A DNA stretch of 36,815 nt from assembly GCA_001007665.1 (NCBI GenBank), contig JXQG01000015.1:1-36815 (forward strand), written 5' to 3'. Below the pieces are notes generated by a model that saw nothing but the letters and a program-made list of their open reading frames with translations, was not told the origin of the DNA and did not search any database. Below, piece after piece: positions 25,188 to 34,444 of the stretch. Both the position numbers and the translations under genes were made by a program. Source of the stretch: Candidatus Synechococcus spongiarum SP3 (GTDB lineage: Bacteria > Cyanobacteriota > Cyanobacteriia > PCC-6307 > Cyanobiaceae). How positions within the stretch are numbered: the stretch's first letter is position 1; every line of letters starts with the position of its first letter.

Positions 25188-25418
25188 GACAAGGAGGGCA
25201 GAACGGGAACAGGGAGCCTTGTCTCAGCGTTCCCACAATCCCACCACCACCATCGGGATTGCCCTTGGCTTGCCCTCGGGGCACAGGATGTCGTCCGGAC
25301 CGAGGCGGGAAACCGGACCCCATGGGCTCCGGCCAATACCTCCAATTGGCGCAGATGGCCCCGCAAGATGGGGCCAGGTAACCGTTGAATGCGGTCGCCT
25401 GACCCCAGCTGCCGAGGC

Positions 25419-25685
25419 TCACCCGGGAATGGCCCGGAGCATGGCCACCAGGGTGCGATGGGCATCCTCGCTGTCTGCCAAGGGGTGATCGAAGGTAATT
25501 CTCAGGGGCTGGCCACCCACGTCCAACTCCATCCACTCGGTGGTGACAGCCACCAGTCGCGCTGCGGAGACCTGTGGACAATTGCCGTAGTGGCGCGCAT
25601 AAGCGGCAACTGCGCTCTTGTGGTCGTCATTCATGTGGCGGCAAATGCGGTCACTGACAGCAGGCGTGAGGGGATCGGCAGCCAT
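25419..25685 (-). CDS. DUF2470-domain protein
   Basis: An 88-residue protein matching DUF2470, a small domain found alone or at the end of flavin/heme-binding pyridoxamine-phosphate-oxidase-like proteins. Key pattern is ICRHMNDDHKSAVAAYARHY then VAVTTEWMELDV and the closing LRITFDHPLADSEDAHRTLV. I start at ATG 25685 (MAADPLTP); the frame is open further upstream without a better start. A 231-bp interval separates it from comF downstream. Just upstream sits a 37-residue membrane ORF. Its function is unknown. Confidence 0.82.
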   Translation of the reverse strand: MAADPLTPAVSDRICRHMNDDHKSAVAAYARHYGNCPQVSAARLVAVTTEWMELDVGGQPLRITFDHPLADSEDAHRTLVAMLRAIPG

Positions 25686-25723
25686 AATGCTGGATAGACA
25701 GGAGGCGCCCATCCTGCCTCAAC

Positions 25724-25837
25724 TCAGGCCTGCCACTGGGTCCAGAGCAAGCTCAGCAGTCTGAATCCACTGAAGCTCACGTAGCCCGCCAGGACCAGAA
25801 ACAGGCCAATGGACACGATGGCTTGCAGGCGCTTCAT
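25724..25837 (-). CDS. 37-residue single-helix membrane protein
   Basis: A small ORF beginning ATG AAG CGC: a basic N-terminus (MKRLQ), one continuous hydrophobic helix (AIVSIGLFLVLAGYVSFSGF) and a short tail (RLLSLLWTQWQA). It has a strong ribosome-binding site, GGAGGG at 25846-25851, eight bases before the ATG. The combination of exact start spacing, positive-inside start and complete helix supports a real gene. It is read on the same strand as DUF2470, which begins 38 bp downstream. It resembles small photosystem or cytochrome-complex subunits in shape only, and I recognise no family. Confidence 0.6.
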   Translation of the reverse strand: MKRLQAIVSIGLFLVLAGYVSFSGFRLLSLLWTQWQA

Positions 25838-25845
25838 AGGGGATG

Positions 25846-25851
25846 CCCTCC
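25846..25851 (-). promoter_or_regulatory. Ribosome-binding site of the 37-residue ORF
   Basis: GGAGGG on the minus strand, eight bases upstream of ATG 25837. It is among the best Shine-Dalgarno sequences in the window and is the main support for that small gene. Confidence 0.6.
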
Positions 25852-25921
25852 GATACCACAGACAAGATTGATTGTCCATTCTGGTGCTGCAAGGGCTGAA
25901 GGCTTCGACTTTTCGTTTCTG

Positions 25922-26065
25922 TCAAGGCCAGGCCGCCAGGAGGTTTTCCAATCCCCGATCCAGCTTGTCGCTCAATGTCCGGCGATCCGCCTTGAGGTCC
26001 TGCCTATCTTCCCGTAACCTGGTTTCGGTAGCGATGACCAAAGCAATTACCCGTGGGCTGATCAT
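25922..26065 (-). CDS. Small helical ORF, 47 residues or longer
   Basis: From ATG 26065 the frame encodes MISPRVIALVIATETRLRED then a Lys/Arg/Asp-rich helix, RQDLKADRRTLSDKLDRGLE, ending NLLAAWP. The frame is open upstream to a TAA near 26138, adding REPWWRQWLGPVVAAT, which would make a membrane helix before the charged helix; only GTG or TTG codons are available as starts there. The pattern (short membrane helix plus charged coiled-coil-like helix) is coherent, but there is no good ribosome-binding site. It lies between the DUF2079 gene and the 37-residue ORF. No family recognised. Confidence 0.35.
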   Translation of the reverse strand: MISPRVIALVIATETRLREDRQDLKADRRTLSDKLDRGLENLLAAWP

Positions 26066-26185
26066 GGTGGCCGCCACCACAGGTCCCAACCATTGACGCC
26101 ACCAAGGTTCCCGTGCTGGTGGAGCAACTGAGGCTTATCTCGCCGGTTGGGGCCATCACTCGTTCTGTGCATTGATGGCTTTGGA

Positions 26186-27757
26186 TCAAGGCTGACGGCA
26201 GATCACGAAAGCATGGTTGGCTTCTTCACAGACCCAGCCAAAACCTTCCAGCCAGGGGATCGTCGCTGCAGTAATCTCAGGGACATTCAAGCCGTCTGGG
26301 CGGCGATAGGCTCCGTCGTCTTGTCGAGAGAGCAACGCTGTCGTAAGACCGTCTTGCGCAATCTGTTCAGCTGTCAAGATTACGCCTCCCGTCGCAGTTG
26401 AGTTCAAAATCATCGGCGCGAGGGAATTTTCGGTTGGCCCTGAGTCGGTAGAGACCAGAGCTGCAAACAGTCCCTGGATCACCCGGCGCTGGCTGACGTG
26501 AGGGATCAGGTGGTTGGTGGTGAGCACTCCAGCATCGACAGGGATCTGGGCAACGGCTTCCTGCGCAGCCTGGATGTGATCCGCCCGGGCAAGATAGCGA
26601 CCAAAGAAAGCCTGGGAATGGGATTGGGTCAGCCCTGCCCAGCAGAGCGCTGCCCAGAGATAGCCGGCCCAGAGGTTGTGGAGCAACCAGAACCGTCTCT
26701 GGAGCCTGTCGCCGGCCAGACCGTCGATGCTGGCCACAACCAGAGGCACCGCCAACGGGAGAGAATATTGGTGCGACACGTCTTGCTGGCTAGACCAGGA
26801 GGACAGCGTGTTGGCCGCCAGAAGCGGCAGAGTTGCCGCAAGCATCGGCAGTGATCGGAGCCGCCAAGTGATGATGAGCGGCAATGCGAGCATCAGCAGA
26901 TAGCGCACGATGCCCCCCCAGTTCAGAGCGCCGAGGAAATAAATGGGGTCAAGCAGAGCACTGGGGATGATGGAGCCGGCGCCTTCACAGCCACCCTCAC
27001 AAAGGTGGCTGTAGCGACTCACTGCAGCGACGCCGACGCCCTTGTTGAGCATTGGATAGAGACCCGCAGCTAGAAACAGGAGCCACCCTCCCCCTGCCAG
27101 CAGCGCTCCCACCGCCCACCGCCAGCGACGTCGCAAGGCCTGCTCCAAGGCCAGACCCATCACAATCAACGTCAATCCATCCCGACAGCCCATGGCGGCA
27201 AAGAGGGCTATGAGCCAGAGCCATCGCCGCTCAGCACGGTTGGCCCAAATGGCCAGCGCCAACAACGGCATGGCCCAGGTTTCCGGGTGGAAGTCAAACA
27301 AGTTCACGTTGAACACCACGGGCTGGAGCCACCACAGGCCACAGGTCAGCCACTGCTGCCGTGGCCGCAAACCTGCCTGGCGCCCCAGGTGCCAGAGAGG
27401 CCAGGCTGTGATGATGAGCCCCAGCGCCTGGGTGAAGAACAGCCATTGGACGGAAGGAGCCAGCCAATAGAGAGGTGCAATGGCGTAGAACATCCAGGCT
27501 CCATGGTTGCCCATGTGATGGAGGTCCAACAGGGTGGAGCGAGGCTCCAGGCCCTGGCTCATTTGCCAGGCCACTTGGTCATAGATGCCCAGATCCCAGC
27601 CGCTGCTGTACAACAGGTGGTGCTTGAGTGCCGCTAAGCTCCAAAACAAGCCAATCAAAAGGGCTGAGATCAGCCAGAACGCCCTTGGCGGTCCCTCGGA
27701 GACGGACACGCCGGAAATCGCTGTGGATAATTGTCTTGACCTTCCAGACAAGGACAT
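26186..27757 (-). CDS. DUF2079-family polytopic membrane protein
   Basis: A 523-residue membrane protein of the DUF2079 family, whose fold resembles GT-C glycosyltransferases such as mannosyltransferases. The signature N-terminal region is HLLYSSGWDLGIYDQVAWQM, then LLDLHHMGNHGAWMFYAIAP and FNVNLFDFHPETWAMPLLAL. Both carry the conserved acidic/His residues in exterior loops that are thought to form the active site. About ten or more hydrophobic helices follow, then a soluble C-terminus. The start is ATG 27757; a GTG at 27772 is also in frame. It follows the FGGY kinase by 21 bp on the same strand and probably ends the operon. Substrate unknown. Confidence 0.85.
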   Translation of the reverse strand: MSLSGRSRQLSTAISGVSVSEGPPRAFWLISALLIGLFWSLAALKHHLLYSSGWDLGIYDQVAWQMSQGLEPRSTLLDLHHMGNHGAWMFYAIAPLYWLAPSVQWLFFTQALGLIITAWPLWHLGRQAGLRPRQQWLTCGLWWLQPVVFNVNLFDFHPETWAMPLLALAIWANRAERRWLWLIALFAAMGCRDGLTLIVMGLALEQALRRRWRWAVGALLAGGGWLLFLAAGLYPMLNKGVGVAAVSRYSHLCEGGCEGAGSIIPSALLDPIYFLGALNWGGIVRYLLMLALPLIITWRLRSLPMLAATLPLLAANTLSSWSSQQDVSHQYSLPLAVPLVVASIDGLAGDRLQRRFWLLHNLWAGYLWAALCWAGLTQSHSQAFFGRYLARADHIQAAQEAVAQIPVDAGVLTTNHLIPHVSQRRVIQGLFAALVSTDSGPTENSLAPMILNSTATGGVILTAEQIAQDGLTTALLSRQDDGAYRRPDGLNVPEITAATIPWLEGFGWVCEEANHAFVICRQP

Positions 27758-27778
27758 GAACCGCACGATCACCTGATG

Positions 27779-29032
27779 TTAAGTGATCCCTGTTAATGCT
27801 TCCCGGGCCAACTGGGCCGCTCCGCAGGCGGTGGAGGCGTGGGGCCGGTTCAGGACAGGGCAGCCCAGGGCCTGTTGGCGCAACTGCCGCCACGTGGGAT
27901 TCCGGGCGCCGCCACCCACCGTCAGAACCCGCTGCACCGCCGGGGCGCCCAAGGCCTGTAACCGTGCCCAACCCCGGGCCTCAATGGCGGCGATTCCCTC
28001 CAACAACCCCTGCAAAAACAGGGCATCGCTCACGGGCCGTGGCTCCAGACAAGGCATCAGTTGGGGATCATCCACCGGGAACCGCTCGCCGGGGGCGGGT
28101 AGGGGCAGGTAATCGAGGCCCGTGGGATGGCGGGGATCAAGCTGGCGGCTGAGGGTGACGATGGTGGCAGTATCGAAGAATTGGCGCAGCACCCCACCGC
28201 CGCTGTTGGACGCTCCACCCACCAGCCATTGGCTGCCGATGGGGTGGCTGTAGACGCCAGCACCCTGTAATGGTTCAGGGCATAGCTGCTTCAGGGCCAT
28301 GGTGGTCCCCAGGACCGTGACCCCGTCGCCAGGTTGGGGATCCACTGCCAGCACAGCAGCATTGCCGTCTGTGGTCCCGGCCACCACCTGAGCTGTGGTG
28401 GGCAGGCCCAGGCGGTGGGCCACCGGCGGATGAAGAGAACCCAGGACGGCGCCAGGGCACGCCACACGGGGCAGCAACCCGGACCATGGTTGGCGGCCAA
28501 TGGCCCCACTCCAGCCACCCTGCACCGGATCCCAGCCCAGCTTGAGGCTGTTGTGCAGATCTCCCCAGCGCCACTGGCCCAGCAACCAACCCGTCAGCCA
28601 CTCCGCCTGATGACGCAGGCCATGGGCATGGGGGTAGCGTTGTTGCAACTCTAGTGCTCTGGCCGTGGTCCCGCTGGCTGACGCGGCAGGATGACCGGGT
28701 TCCGCCAACCGCCGGCACTGGCTTGCCCATTGGGGCTGAGCCGCGCTGTAGGGCAAAGCCTCTCCCAAGGGATGCCCCTTGGCATCCATGGCCAGCAGCG
28801 TGCCGGAGGTGCCGGCCACCGCCAGACCAGCAACTTGGCGCCGCAGGGGCAACGGGATGGCGTCGCAAAGCTGTGTCAAGCCCTGCTGCCAGGTTCGGGG
28901 CTGCACAAAGGGCCCGGGGTAGGCACAACCGGCGTGATGGTGCAGCTCTCCGGCAGGATCCATGAGGGCCACCCGCACACCACTGGTCCCCAGGTCCACC
29001 CCCAGAGCAAGATGTGTGGCGCCACCAACCAT
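27779..29032 (-). CDS. FGGY-family carbohydrate kinase
   Basis: A 417-residue sugar kinase of the FGGY (xylulokinase/ribulokinase/glycerol kinase) class. The N-terminal ATPase fold starts with LALGVDLGTSGVRVALMD. Later motifs are VVAGTTDGNAAVLA, GVTVLGTTMALKQL and VLTVGGGARNPTWRQLRQQA, then the C-terminal ASTACGAAQLA. Similar cyanobacterial proteins have been called D-ribulokinase or xylulokinase-like; the sugar cannot be fixed from sequence here. The chosen ATG at 29032 is 20 bp after metK, and the upstream open frame is a shadow of metK's end. Length is shorter than classical xylulokinase (about 480), fitting the cyanobacterial subgroup. Confidence 0.88.
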   Translation of the reverse strand: MVGGATHLALGVDLGTSGVRVALMDPAGELHHHAGCAYPGPFVQPRTWQQGLTQLCDAIPLPLRRQVAGLAVAGTSGTLLAMDAKGHPLGEALPYSAAQPQWASQCRRLAEPGHPAASASGTTARALELQQRYPHAHGLRHQAEWLTGWLLGQWRWGDLHNSLKLGWDPVQGGWSGAIGRQPWSGLLPRVACPGAVLGSLHPPVAHRLGLPTTAQVVAGTTDGNAAVLAVDPQPGDGVTVLGTTMALKQLCPEPLQGAGVYSHPIGSQWLVGGASNSGGGVLRQFFDTATIVTLSRQLDPRHPTGLDYLPLPAPGERFPVDDPQLMPCLEPRPVSDALFLQGLLEGIAAIEARGWARLQALGAPAVQRVLTVGGGARNPTWRQLRQQALGCPVLNRPHASTACGAAQLAREALTGIT

Positions 29033-29052
29033 GACAACATGCGCCCTGGATG

Positions 29053-30291
29053 TCAGCAGGACAGCGCCGTCTGCCGCAGGGTGCTGGCCATGGTTGTCAC
29101 GTCTTCCCAAGGTGTCTGAAGATCGGTGCGGCCGAAGTGGCCATAGGCGGCGGTGTCTTGATAAAAACGACCGCCCCGTTCAGCGCAGATGGTGGACAGG
29201 CCGAAGTTCTGAATAATGGCCGCCGGCCGCAGATCAATGTGTTGCTGAACCAGCTCCATCAACTGTTCATTGCGCAACTGACCGGTGCCAAAGGTGTCCA
29301 CAAGGACGGACACGGGGCGGGCGCGGCCAATGGCGTAGCTGAGCTGCACCTCCACCCGCCTGGCCAGCTCCGCCGCGACGATGGACTTGGCCACAAAACG
29401 GGCGGCATAGGCTGCTGAGCGATCCACCTTGGTGGGATCTTTGCCGGAGAAGGCGCCGCCACCATGGCGGGCATAGCCTCCGTAGGTATCAACAATGATC
29501 TTGCGGCCGGTGAGACCGGCATCCCCCTGGGGTCCGCCCACCACAAATTGACCGGTGGGATTCACCAGGAACTGGGTGGTGCTCCGCTCTGGCTTGAGGG
29601 GGAGGTCAGCGGTGGCCGGCGCAACAACATGGGTCCAGAGATCGTTGCGGATGTGGTCGCGGATGGCCCCGGCCTGGCGGAGGCCGGCCACCTGGGCAGT
29701 GTGTTGGGTGGAGATGAGGATCGTGTCAATGGCCACCGGCTGGCCATTGTCGTAGACCACACTCACCTGGGTTTTGCCGTCCGGCAAGAGATAGTCCAGC
29801 GTGCCGTTTTTGCGAACACGGGCCAACTGCAACGCCAGGCGATGGGCCAGGCTGATGGGCAAGGGCATCAACTCCGGGGTTTCGTTGCAGGCATAGCCAA
29901 ACATGATGCCCTGGTCACCGGCCCCCACCAAATCCAGGGGATCTCCGTCGTGGTCAACCGCTTCATCAACCCCCTGGGCAATATCCGGCGACTGCTGATC
30001 CAGAGCCACCAGAACTGCGCAACTATGGGCATCAAAACCACCGGCCCGAGAGCCAGTGTAGCCAATGTCGGCAATGACGCGCCGCACAATGGCGGTGATA
30101 TCAACACGAGCCTTGGTGGTCACCTCACCCGTGACCAGACAGAGGCCTGTGTTCACAACCGTCTCACAGGCCACACGACTGTCGGGATCGGCGCTGAGCA
30201 AGGCATCGAGCACAGCGTCGCTTACCTGGTCGCAGATCTTGTCGGGATGGCCCTCGGTAACCGATTCCGAGGTGAACACGTAGGTAGCCAT
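29053..30291 (-). CDS. metK: S-adenosylmethionine synthetase
   Basis: A 412-residue MetK, which makes S-adenosylmethionine from methionine and ATP. Family motifs are [20 protein letters not shown] at the N-terminus (ATP/substrate His), [12 protein letters not shown] (the signature hexapeptide GAGDQG), and the P-loop-like [20 protein letters not shown]. Further ones are [17 protein letters not shown] and [20 protein letters not shown]. Start at ATG 30291 is the conserved [11 protein letters not shown]. It lies 81 bp after the HAD phosphatase and 20 bp before the sugar kinase, all on the minus strand. Confidence 0.97.
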   Translation of the reverse strand: MATYVFTSESVTEGHPDKICDQVSDAVLDALLSADPDSRVACETVVNTGLCLVTGEVTTKARVDITAIVRRVIADIGYTGSRAGGFDAHSCAVLVALDQQSPDIAQGVDEAVDHDGDPLDLVGAGDQGIMFGYACNETPELMPLPISLAHRLALQLARVRKNGTLDYLLPDGKTQVSVVYDNGQPVAIDTILISTQHTAQVAGLRQAGAIRDHIRNDLWTHVVAPATADLPLKPERSTTQFLVNPTGQFVVGGPQGDAGLTGRKIIVDTYGGYARHGGGAFSGKDPTKVDRSAAYAARFVAKSIVAAELARRVEVQLSYAIGRARPVSVLVDTFGTGQLRNEQLMELVQQHIDLRPAAIIQNFGLSTICAERGGRFYQDTAAYGHFGRTDLQTPWEDVTTMASTLRQTALSC

Positions 30292-30372
30292 GGGGATCCG
30301 GGCTAGGGGAGGAGACCCACCATCCCAGCAGCCAGGGGGATGGGACCAGCGGAATTTTACGTGCTGGCCATG

Positions 30373-31146
30373 TCAAGTACCGGCTGTGAGCGTTACGGCG
30401 CCCCAGTCTGCCACCAGGGCATCAAAACCACGAAGCCGGGGTGGGTTCCGCCAGCCGCCGGTGTACCCAACCACCGCGCCAACGCCTGCTGCGCGGGCCA
30501 TGGTCAAATCCTGGCCCGAATCACCACAGAGGAGGCAGTGCTGCGGCTCAACACCAAGGTCACGGCAAAGATGAAGAGCCGCTTGGGCCGCTGGTTTGGC
30601 GGGCGCCTGGTCCGAGCCGCGGAAGACTGCGATGGCGCTGAGCAGGTCCCAATGCCGCAGAAAGCCCTCAATGCCCTGGCGGCAATCCCCGCTGATGATG
30701 CCGCAGGGCAGGCCTAGATTCTGGGCACGACGCAGCAGCGGTTGCACACCGGGCAATGGTGGGGTGAGCGCTGCCCTGGAGCGGTGGTTATCCAAGGACT
30801 GGGCATGGATGGTCCGGGCTGTGGCCAAGGCCTCACTCCAGCTCAGGCCCACCTGTGTCAGACAGGTGGCCGTGCTGATGAGGTTATGGCCGGCGCTGGC
30901 CACGGCTGTGGCCCCACCAGGATCCAGGCCCGGTGTCCCCTGGTCCACAGAAAGCCCGTAGGCGCGCTGCAGCAGGCTCGCAAGCTGGGGACGCAGGTCC
31001 ATGGGAACCTGCTCCAGAGCAGTGGTCAGGCGCGCCTGGGCGAGGGCCATGAGAAACGCTTCGCTGTTGGAGAGGGTGCCGTCTTTGTCAAAAAGAATGG
31101 CCCGCAGCGGGCCGAAGCGCTGAAGACCAATCTGCAGCGAGATCAT
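30373..31146 (-). CDS. HAD-family hydrolase, phosphoglycolate-phosphatase-like
   Basis: A 257-residue haloacid-dehalogenase phosphatase. Motif I is ILFDKDGTLSNS (nucleophile Asp20, acid Asp22), motif II GLPCGIISGDCRQGI, the motif III Lys is probably in QAPAKPAAQ, and motif IV is CLLCGDSGQDLTMARAAG. A helical cap lies between residues about 35 and 120. The substrate is unknown; phosphoglycolate and other small phosphates are possible. It starts 26 bp after rpsA on the same strand, so it is probably cotranscribed with rpsA and metK. Start ATG 31146. Confidence 0.88.
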   Translation of the reverse strand: MISLQIGLQRFGPLRAILFDKDGTLSNSEAFLMALAQARLTTALEQVPMDLRPQLASLLQRAYGLSVDQGTPGLDPGGATAVASAGHNLISTATCLTQVGLSWSEALATARTIHAQSLDNHRSRAALTPPLPGVQPLLRRAQNLGLPCGIISGDCRQGIEGFLRHWDLLSAIAVFRGSDQAPAKPAAQAALHLCRDLGVEPQHCLLCGDSGQDLTMARAAGVGAVVGYTGGWRNPPRLRGFDALVADWGAVTLTAGT

Positions 31147-31172
31147 GGGGGGCGACGTGCTCCAAGTGCTCT

Positions 31173-32333
31173 CTAGCCCTCGTAGGCCGTCTCGGTACCC
31201 ATATTCACAGGCTCCCCTTCCACCTGCTCTTCCAGCATCTGCTTGTAGAGCGCAGCCATTTGCTCGGCCTGGTCAAACACCTTCTGGGGATTTGTCAGCA
31301 TGTCGCCCGGTTCCGGTTCCAGTGCTTTGGTGGAGAGGGAAATACGGCCGCGCTCCGCATCCAGGTCAATAATCATGACCTTCAACTGGTCGCCCACATT
31401 GAGAACGGCGTGGGACGTCTCAATGTGCTCATGGCTGATCTCGGAGATATGCAGCAGTCCGCTGACGCCACCGATATCAATAAAGGCGCCGTAGGGCTTG
31501 ATGCCACGCACGTTGCCCACCACCACTTCACCTACTTCCAGACGATTCATCTTGCGCTCCACCAGGGCGCGGCGGTGGCTGAGCACCAGGCGGTTGCGTT
31601 CCTCGTCCACCTCAAGGAATTTGAGAGGAAGCACCTCGTCCACCAGCTCCTCCTTGGGCTTGCGGGTGCTGATATGGCTGCCGGGGATAAAGCCCCGCAG
31701 ACCCTCCACCCGCACCAAGGCGCCGCCGCGGTTGGTGGCAAACACATCGCTGTAGATGGTGGCGTCTTCCTTTTGCAGTTGCCGGACCCGTTCCCAGGCC
31801 ATCTGGTACTCAATCCGGCGGATGGACAGCATCAACTGACCGTCTTCGTTCTCCTCCGAGAGGATGAAGAACTCCCGCACATCCCCCGGCTGGAGCACGT
31901 CAGCCAGGTCTTCCACCCGGTTGATGGAGGCTTCCTGGAGAGGCATGAACGCTGCAGTTTTGGCGCCAATATCAATCAGGCTTCCCTTGGGCTCCAGGTT
32001 AAAGACGGTGCCACTCACCACGTCACCGGAGTTGAAGTGGTAGTCGTATTGGCTCAGCAGCGCTGTGAACTCCTCCATGGTGAAGCCCACGTCGTCCAGA
32101 TCTCTGCCTCCACCTCCGGACCGTGGTCTCTCTTCAGCGGCTACAACGACGTCATCCTTGTCCTCGTCAAGGAGAGCAACATCAATCTCGTCGGATTCTG
32201 GTTCTTCCTCGGGAAGATCCGGGGTGTTTTCTGGAAGATGGTTAGCGGATTGCGTGCCGTTCGGTGGGCGGTCCTCCGGGCTGGACGTGTCGGGACTGGG
32301 CGTGTCGGAGCTGGATGTGGGTGTGGAAACCAT
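31173..32333 (-). CDS. rpsA: 30S ribosomal protein S1
   Basis: A 386-residue cyanobacterial/plastid-type S1 with three S1 RNA-binding repeats. They lie at about residues 103-173 (GDVVSGTVFNLEPKGSLIDI), 191-255 (ALVRVEGLRGFIPGSHIS) and 268-336 (GEVVVGNVRGIKPYGAFIDI then GLLHISEIS). The repeats are preceded by an unusually long acidic, Ser/Pro/Glu-rich N-terminal tail of about 90 residues. S1 helps the 30S subunit hold mRNA at initiation. The start MVSTPTSSS at 32333 leaves the tail intact; a start at Met86 would remove it but has no visible advantage. The 208-bp leader to psbT contains a psbT terminator. Confidence 0.94.
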   Translation of the reverse strand: MVSTPTSSSDTPSPDTSSPEDRPPNGTQSANHLPENTPDLPEEEPESDEIDVALLDEDKDDVVVAAEERPRSGGGGRDLDDVGFTMEEFTALLSQYDYHFNSGDVVSGTVFNLEPKGSLIDIGAKTAAFMPLQEASINRVEDLADVLQPGDVREFFILSEENEDGQLMLSIRRIEYQMAWERVRQLQKEDATIYSDVFATNRGGALVRVEGLRGFIPGSHISTRKPKEELVDEVLPLKFLEVDEERNRLVLSHRRALVERKMNRLEVGEVVVGNVRGIKPYGAFIDIGGVSGLLHISEISHEHIETSHAVLNVGDQLKVMIIDLDAERGRISLSTKALEPEPGDMLTNPQKVFDQAEQMAALYKQMLEEQVEGEPVNMGTETAYEG

Positions 32334-32474
32334 TGACTGGGCGGCAGCCTGCCGGGGACAGGACGAAAGTAGTGAAGATCCCTGGCGGCTGCCGCACCGC
32401 CGTGGGAGGCTCCAAATGTTAGCCGTTTATGGCCCTTGTGTTGAGAGGTTTGGGTGTAGAAGCAACGATACGAA

Positions 32475-32500
32475 AGGCCCCAGCCGAAACAGCGGGGCCT
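32475..32500 (-). terminator. Rho-independent-like terminator after psbT
   Basis: On the minus strand AGGCCCC-GC-(TGTTTCG)-GC-T-GGGGCCT forms a strong hairpin with one bulged base, followed by TTCGTATCG. It lies about 40 bp after the psbT stop and before rpsA, so it probably ends the psbB-psbT transcript. The following T-run is short, which may allow partial read-through into rpsA. Confidence 0.6.
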
Positions 32501-32541
32501 GACAAGGTTGATGGGCAAGGCTGCTGAAACCAGCGGTTTGC

Positions 32542-32637
32542 TCACTTACCAATCTTCGGAGGGTCTCGGAAGGCAATGGCAAAGAACAGGGTGGAGAGGG
32601 CCAGGAAGAGAATGAGGATGTAGGAGAGAGATTCCAT
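32542..32637 (-). CDS. psbT: Photosystem II reaction-centre protein T
   Basis: A 31-residue single-helix thylakoid membrane protein. It begins [20 protein letters not shown] and ends [11 protein letters not shown], the PsbT pattern with the conserved R-D-P-P-K tail. PsbT stabilises the PSII dimer and the QA-side electron acceptor complex. It begins 18 bp after the psbB stop on the same strand, the usual psbB-psbT order in cyanobacteria and chloroplasts. Length equals that of other cyanobacterial PsbT. Confidence 0.96.
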   Translation of the reverse strand: MESLSYILILFLALSTLFFAIAFRDPPKIGK

Positions 32638-32655
32638 GTTGGGCTCCTATAAGGT

Positions 32656-34218
32656 TCAGCGAACGGATGTTCCAGCTTGGGACGCAGCCGTTGTTGTGGG
32701 AAGGCGGCGTGTGGATTCGTCACCAAGCTTGCGGAACAGGCCAAATTCCACCTGATCGCCCAGGTCGGGATCAATGCCGGCAAACACATCCCTGTAAAGG
32801 GTGCGGGCTCCATGCCAGATGTGGCCGAAGAAGAAGAGCAGGGCAAAGCAGGCATGGCCAAAGGTGAACCAGGCCCGGGTGGAACTGTGGAAGGTGCCGT
32901 CGGAATGATAGCGCTCCAGGTCGAATGTGAAGGGCTCGCCCAACTGGGATGCTCGCGCCAATTTCCTCACCTCGGCAGGATCCGTGACGGTTTGTCCATT
33001 GAGCTCACCGCCATAGACGCTGGCCGTCACGCCGGTCTGCTCGAAGGAATAGCGCGCCTCGGCTCGGCGGAAGGGAATGTCAGCCCGAACCACGCCATCA
33101 CCATCCTCCAGAACCACCGGGAAGTTCTCGAAGAAGTTGGGCAGGCGCCGCACAGACAACTCCCGACCTTCCCCGTCGGTAAAGACCGGGTGGCCCAGCC
33201 AACTGGTGGGCAGGCCATCCCCGTTGACCATGGGGCCCACACGGAAGAGACCGCCTTTGGCAGGGCTGTTGCCCACGTAGTCATAGAAGGCAAGCTTCTC
33301 GGGAATGGTGGACCAGGCCTCTTCCCGTGTTGCCCCATTGGTTTCTGCCGCCTCCACCCTGCGGCTGATCTCCTGTTGGAAGTAGTTCTGATCCCATTGA
33401 TAGCGGCTGGGGCCAAACAACTCAATGGGGTTGGCCGCACTGCCGTACCACATGGTCCCCGCCACCACAAAGGCGGCAAAGAACACCGCGGCGATGGCGC
33501 TGGCCAGCACCGTCTCGATGTTGCCCATGCGCAGAGCCCGGTAGAGGCGTTGCGGGGGACGGCTGGTGATATGGAAGACACCGGCGATGATGCCAACAAT
33601 GCCTGCGGCAATATGATGGGCGACGATGCCACCGGGATTGAAGGGGTTAAATCCACCAGGGCCCCAATCCGGCTGTACAGGCTCCACGTGTCCGGTGAGC
33701 CCGTAGGGATCGGAAACCCACATCCCCGGACCAAAAACACCGGTCAGGTGAAAGGCGCCAAAGGAAAAACAGCCCAGCCCGGCCAGGAGCAGGTGGATGC
33801 CAAAGATTTTGGGCAGGTCAAGGGCTGGTTCACCGGTTCTGGGGTCGTACCAAATCTCCAGGTCCCAGAAGGTCCAGTGCCAGATGGCAGCCAGGAACAT
33901 CAAGCCGCTAAACACGACGTGAGCCGTAGCCACGCCTTCAAAACTCCAAAAGCCCGGGTCCACGCCCGTAGCACCGGTGACGTCCCAGCCACTCCAGCTT
34001 CCCGTGACGCCAAGACGGGACATGAAGGGCAAGACAAACATGCCCTGACGCCACATGGGGTTCAAGACCGGATCAGAAGGATCAAAGACGGCCAGTTCAT
34101 ACAGGGCCATCGAGCCCGCCCAGCCGGCGACGAGAGCGGTGTGCATTATGTGGACGGCTAACAGCCGGCCCGGGTCGTTAATAACAACCGTATGCACCCG
34201 ATACCAGGGCAATCCCAT
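32656..34218 (-). CDS. psbB: Photosystem II CP47 chlorophyll apoprotein
   Basis: A 520-residue core antenna protein of photosystem II that binds chlorophyll a and passes excitation to the D1/D2 reaction centre. The N-terminus [20 protein letters not shown] is diagnostic. The six membrane helices carry chlorophyll-ligand histidines, seen in [80 protein letters not shown] and [21 protein letters not shown] large lumenal loop lies between helices 5 and 6. I start at ATG 34218; the upstream open frame is shadow of the ferredoxin leader region. The gene is divergent from the ferredoxin gene with a 226-bp gap. Confidence 0.98.
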   Translation of the reverse strand: MGLPWYRVHTVVINDPGRLLAVHIMHTALVAGWAGSMALYELAVFDPSDPVLNPMWRQGMFVLPFMSRLGVTGSWSGWDVTGATGVDPGFWSFEGVATAHVVFSGLMFLAAIWHWTFWDLEIWYDPRTGEPALDLPKIFGIHLLLAGLGCFSFGAFHLTGVFGPGMWVSDPYGLTGHVEPVQPDWGPGGFNPFNPGGIVAHHIAAGIVGIIAGVFHITSRPPQRLYRALRMGNIETVLASAIAAVFFAAFVVAGTMWYGSAANPIELFGPSRYQWDQNYFQQEISRRVEAAETNGATREEAWSTIPEKLAFYDYVGNSPAKGGLFRVGPMVNGDGLPTSWLGHPVFTDGEGRELSVRRLPNFFENFPVVLEDGDGVVRADIPFRRAEARYSFEQTGVTASVYGGELNGQTVTDPAEVRKLARASQLGEPFTFDLERYHSDGTFHSSTRAWFTFGHACFALLFFFGHIWHGARTLYRDVFAGIDPDLGDQVEFGLFRKLGDESTRRLPTTTAASQAGTSVR

Positions 34219-34444
34219 TGTTTGGTTCCAGGGGTGATCTGCGAGAAGTGGAGAACCAGATGGCTCCGGTTCAAGGGAGAAGAGCGACCGATGGCCGATC
34301 AGGGCACCAATGTAAGAGCAGGACTGTGGCCATGGGTCGCCCCCGTCGCGAACTGCAACCTGGCCCGTAACACATGCCTCCACCTGGCGGCCCCCACGCT
34401 GACCAGGTGTTTCCTTCCAGAATCGGCGTTCTTCCCTCCAGACC

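Noticed and set aside
25188-25418. Coding-like frame (LGPDDILCPEGKPRAIPMVV) right after the DUF2470 stop, in the same frame
   Set aside because: It has no usable start codon or ribosome-binding site and I recognise no family. It could be a read-through tail or chance; the interval was left unannotated.
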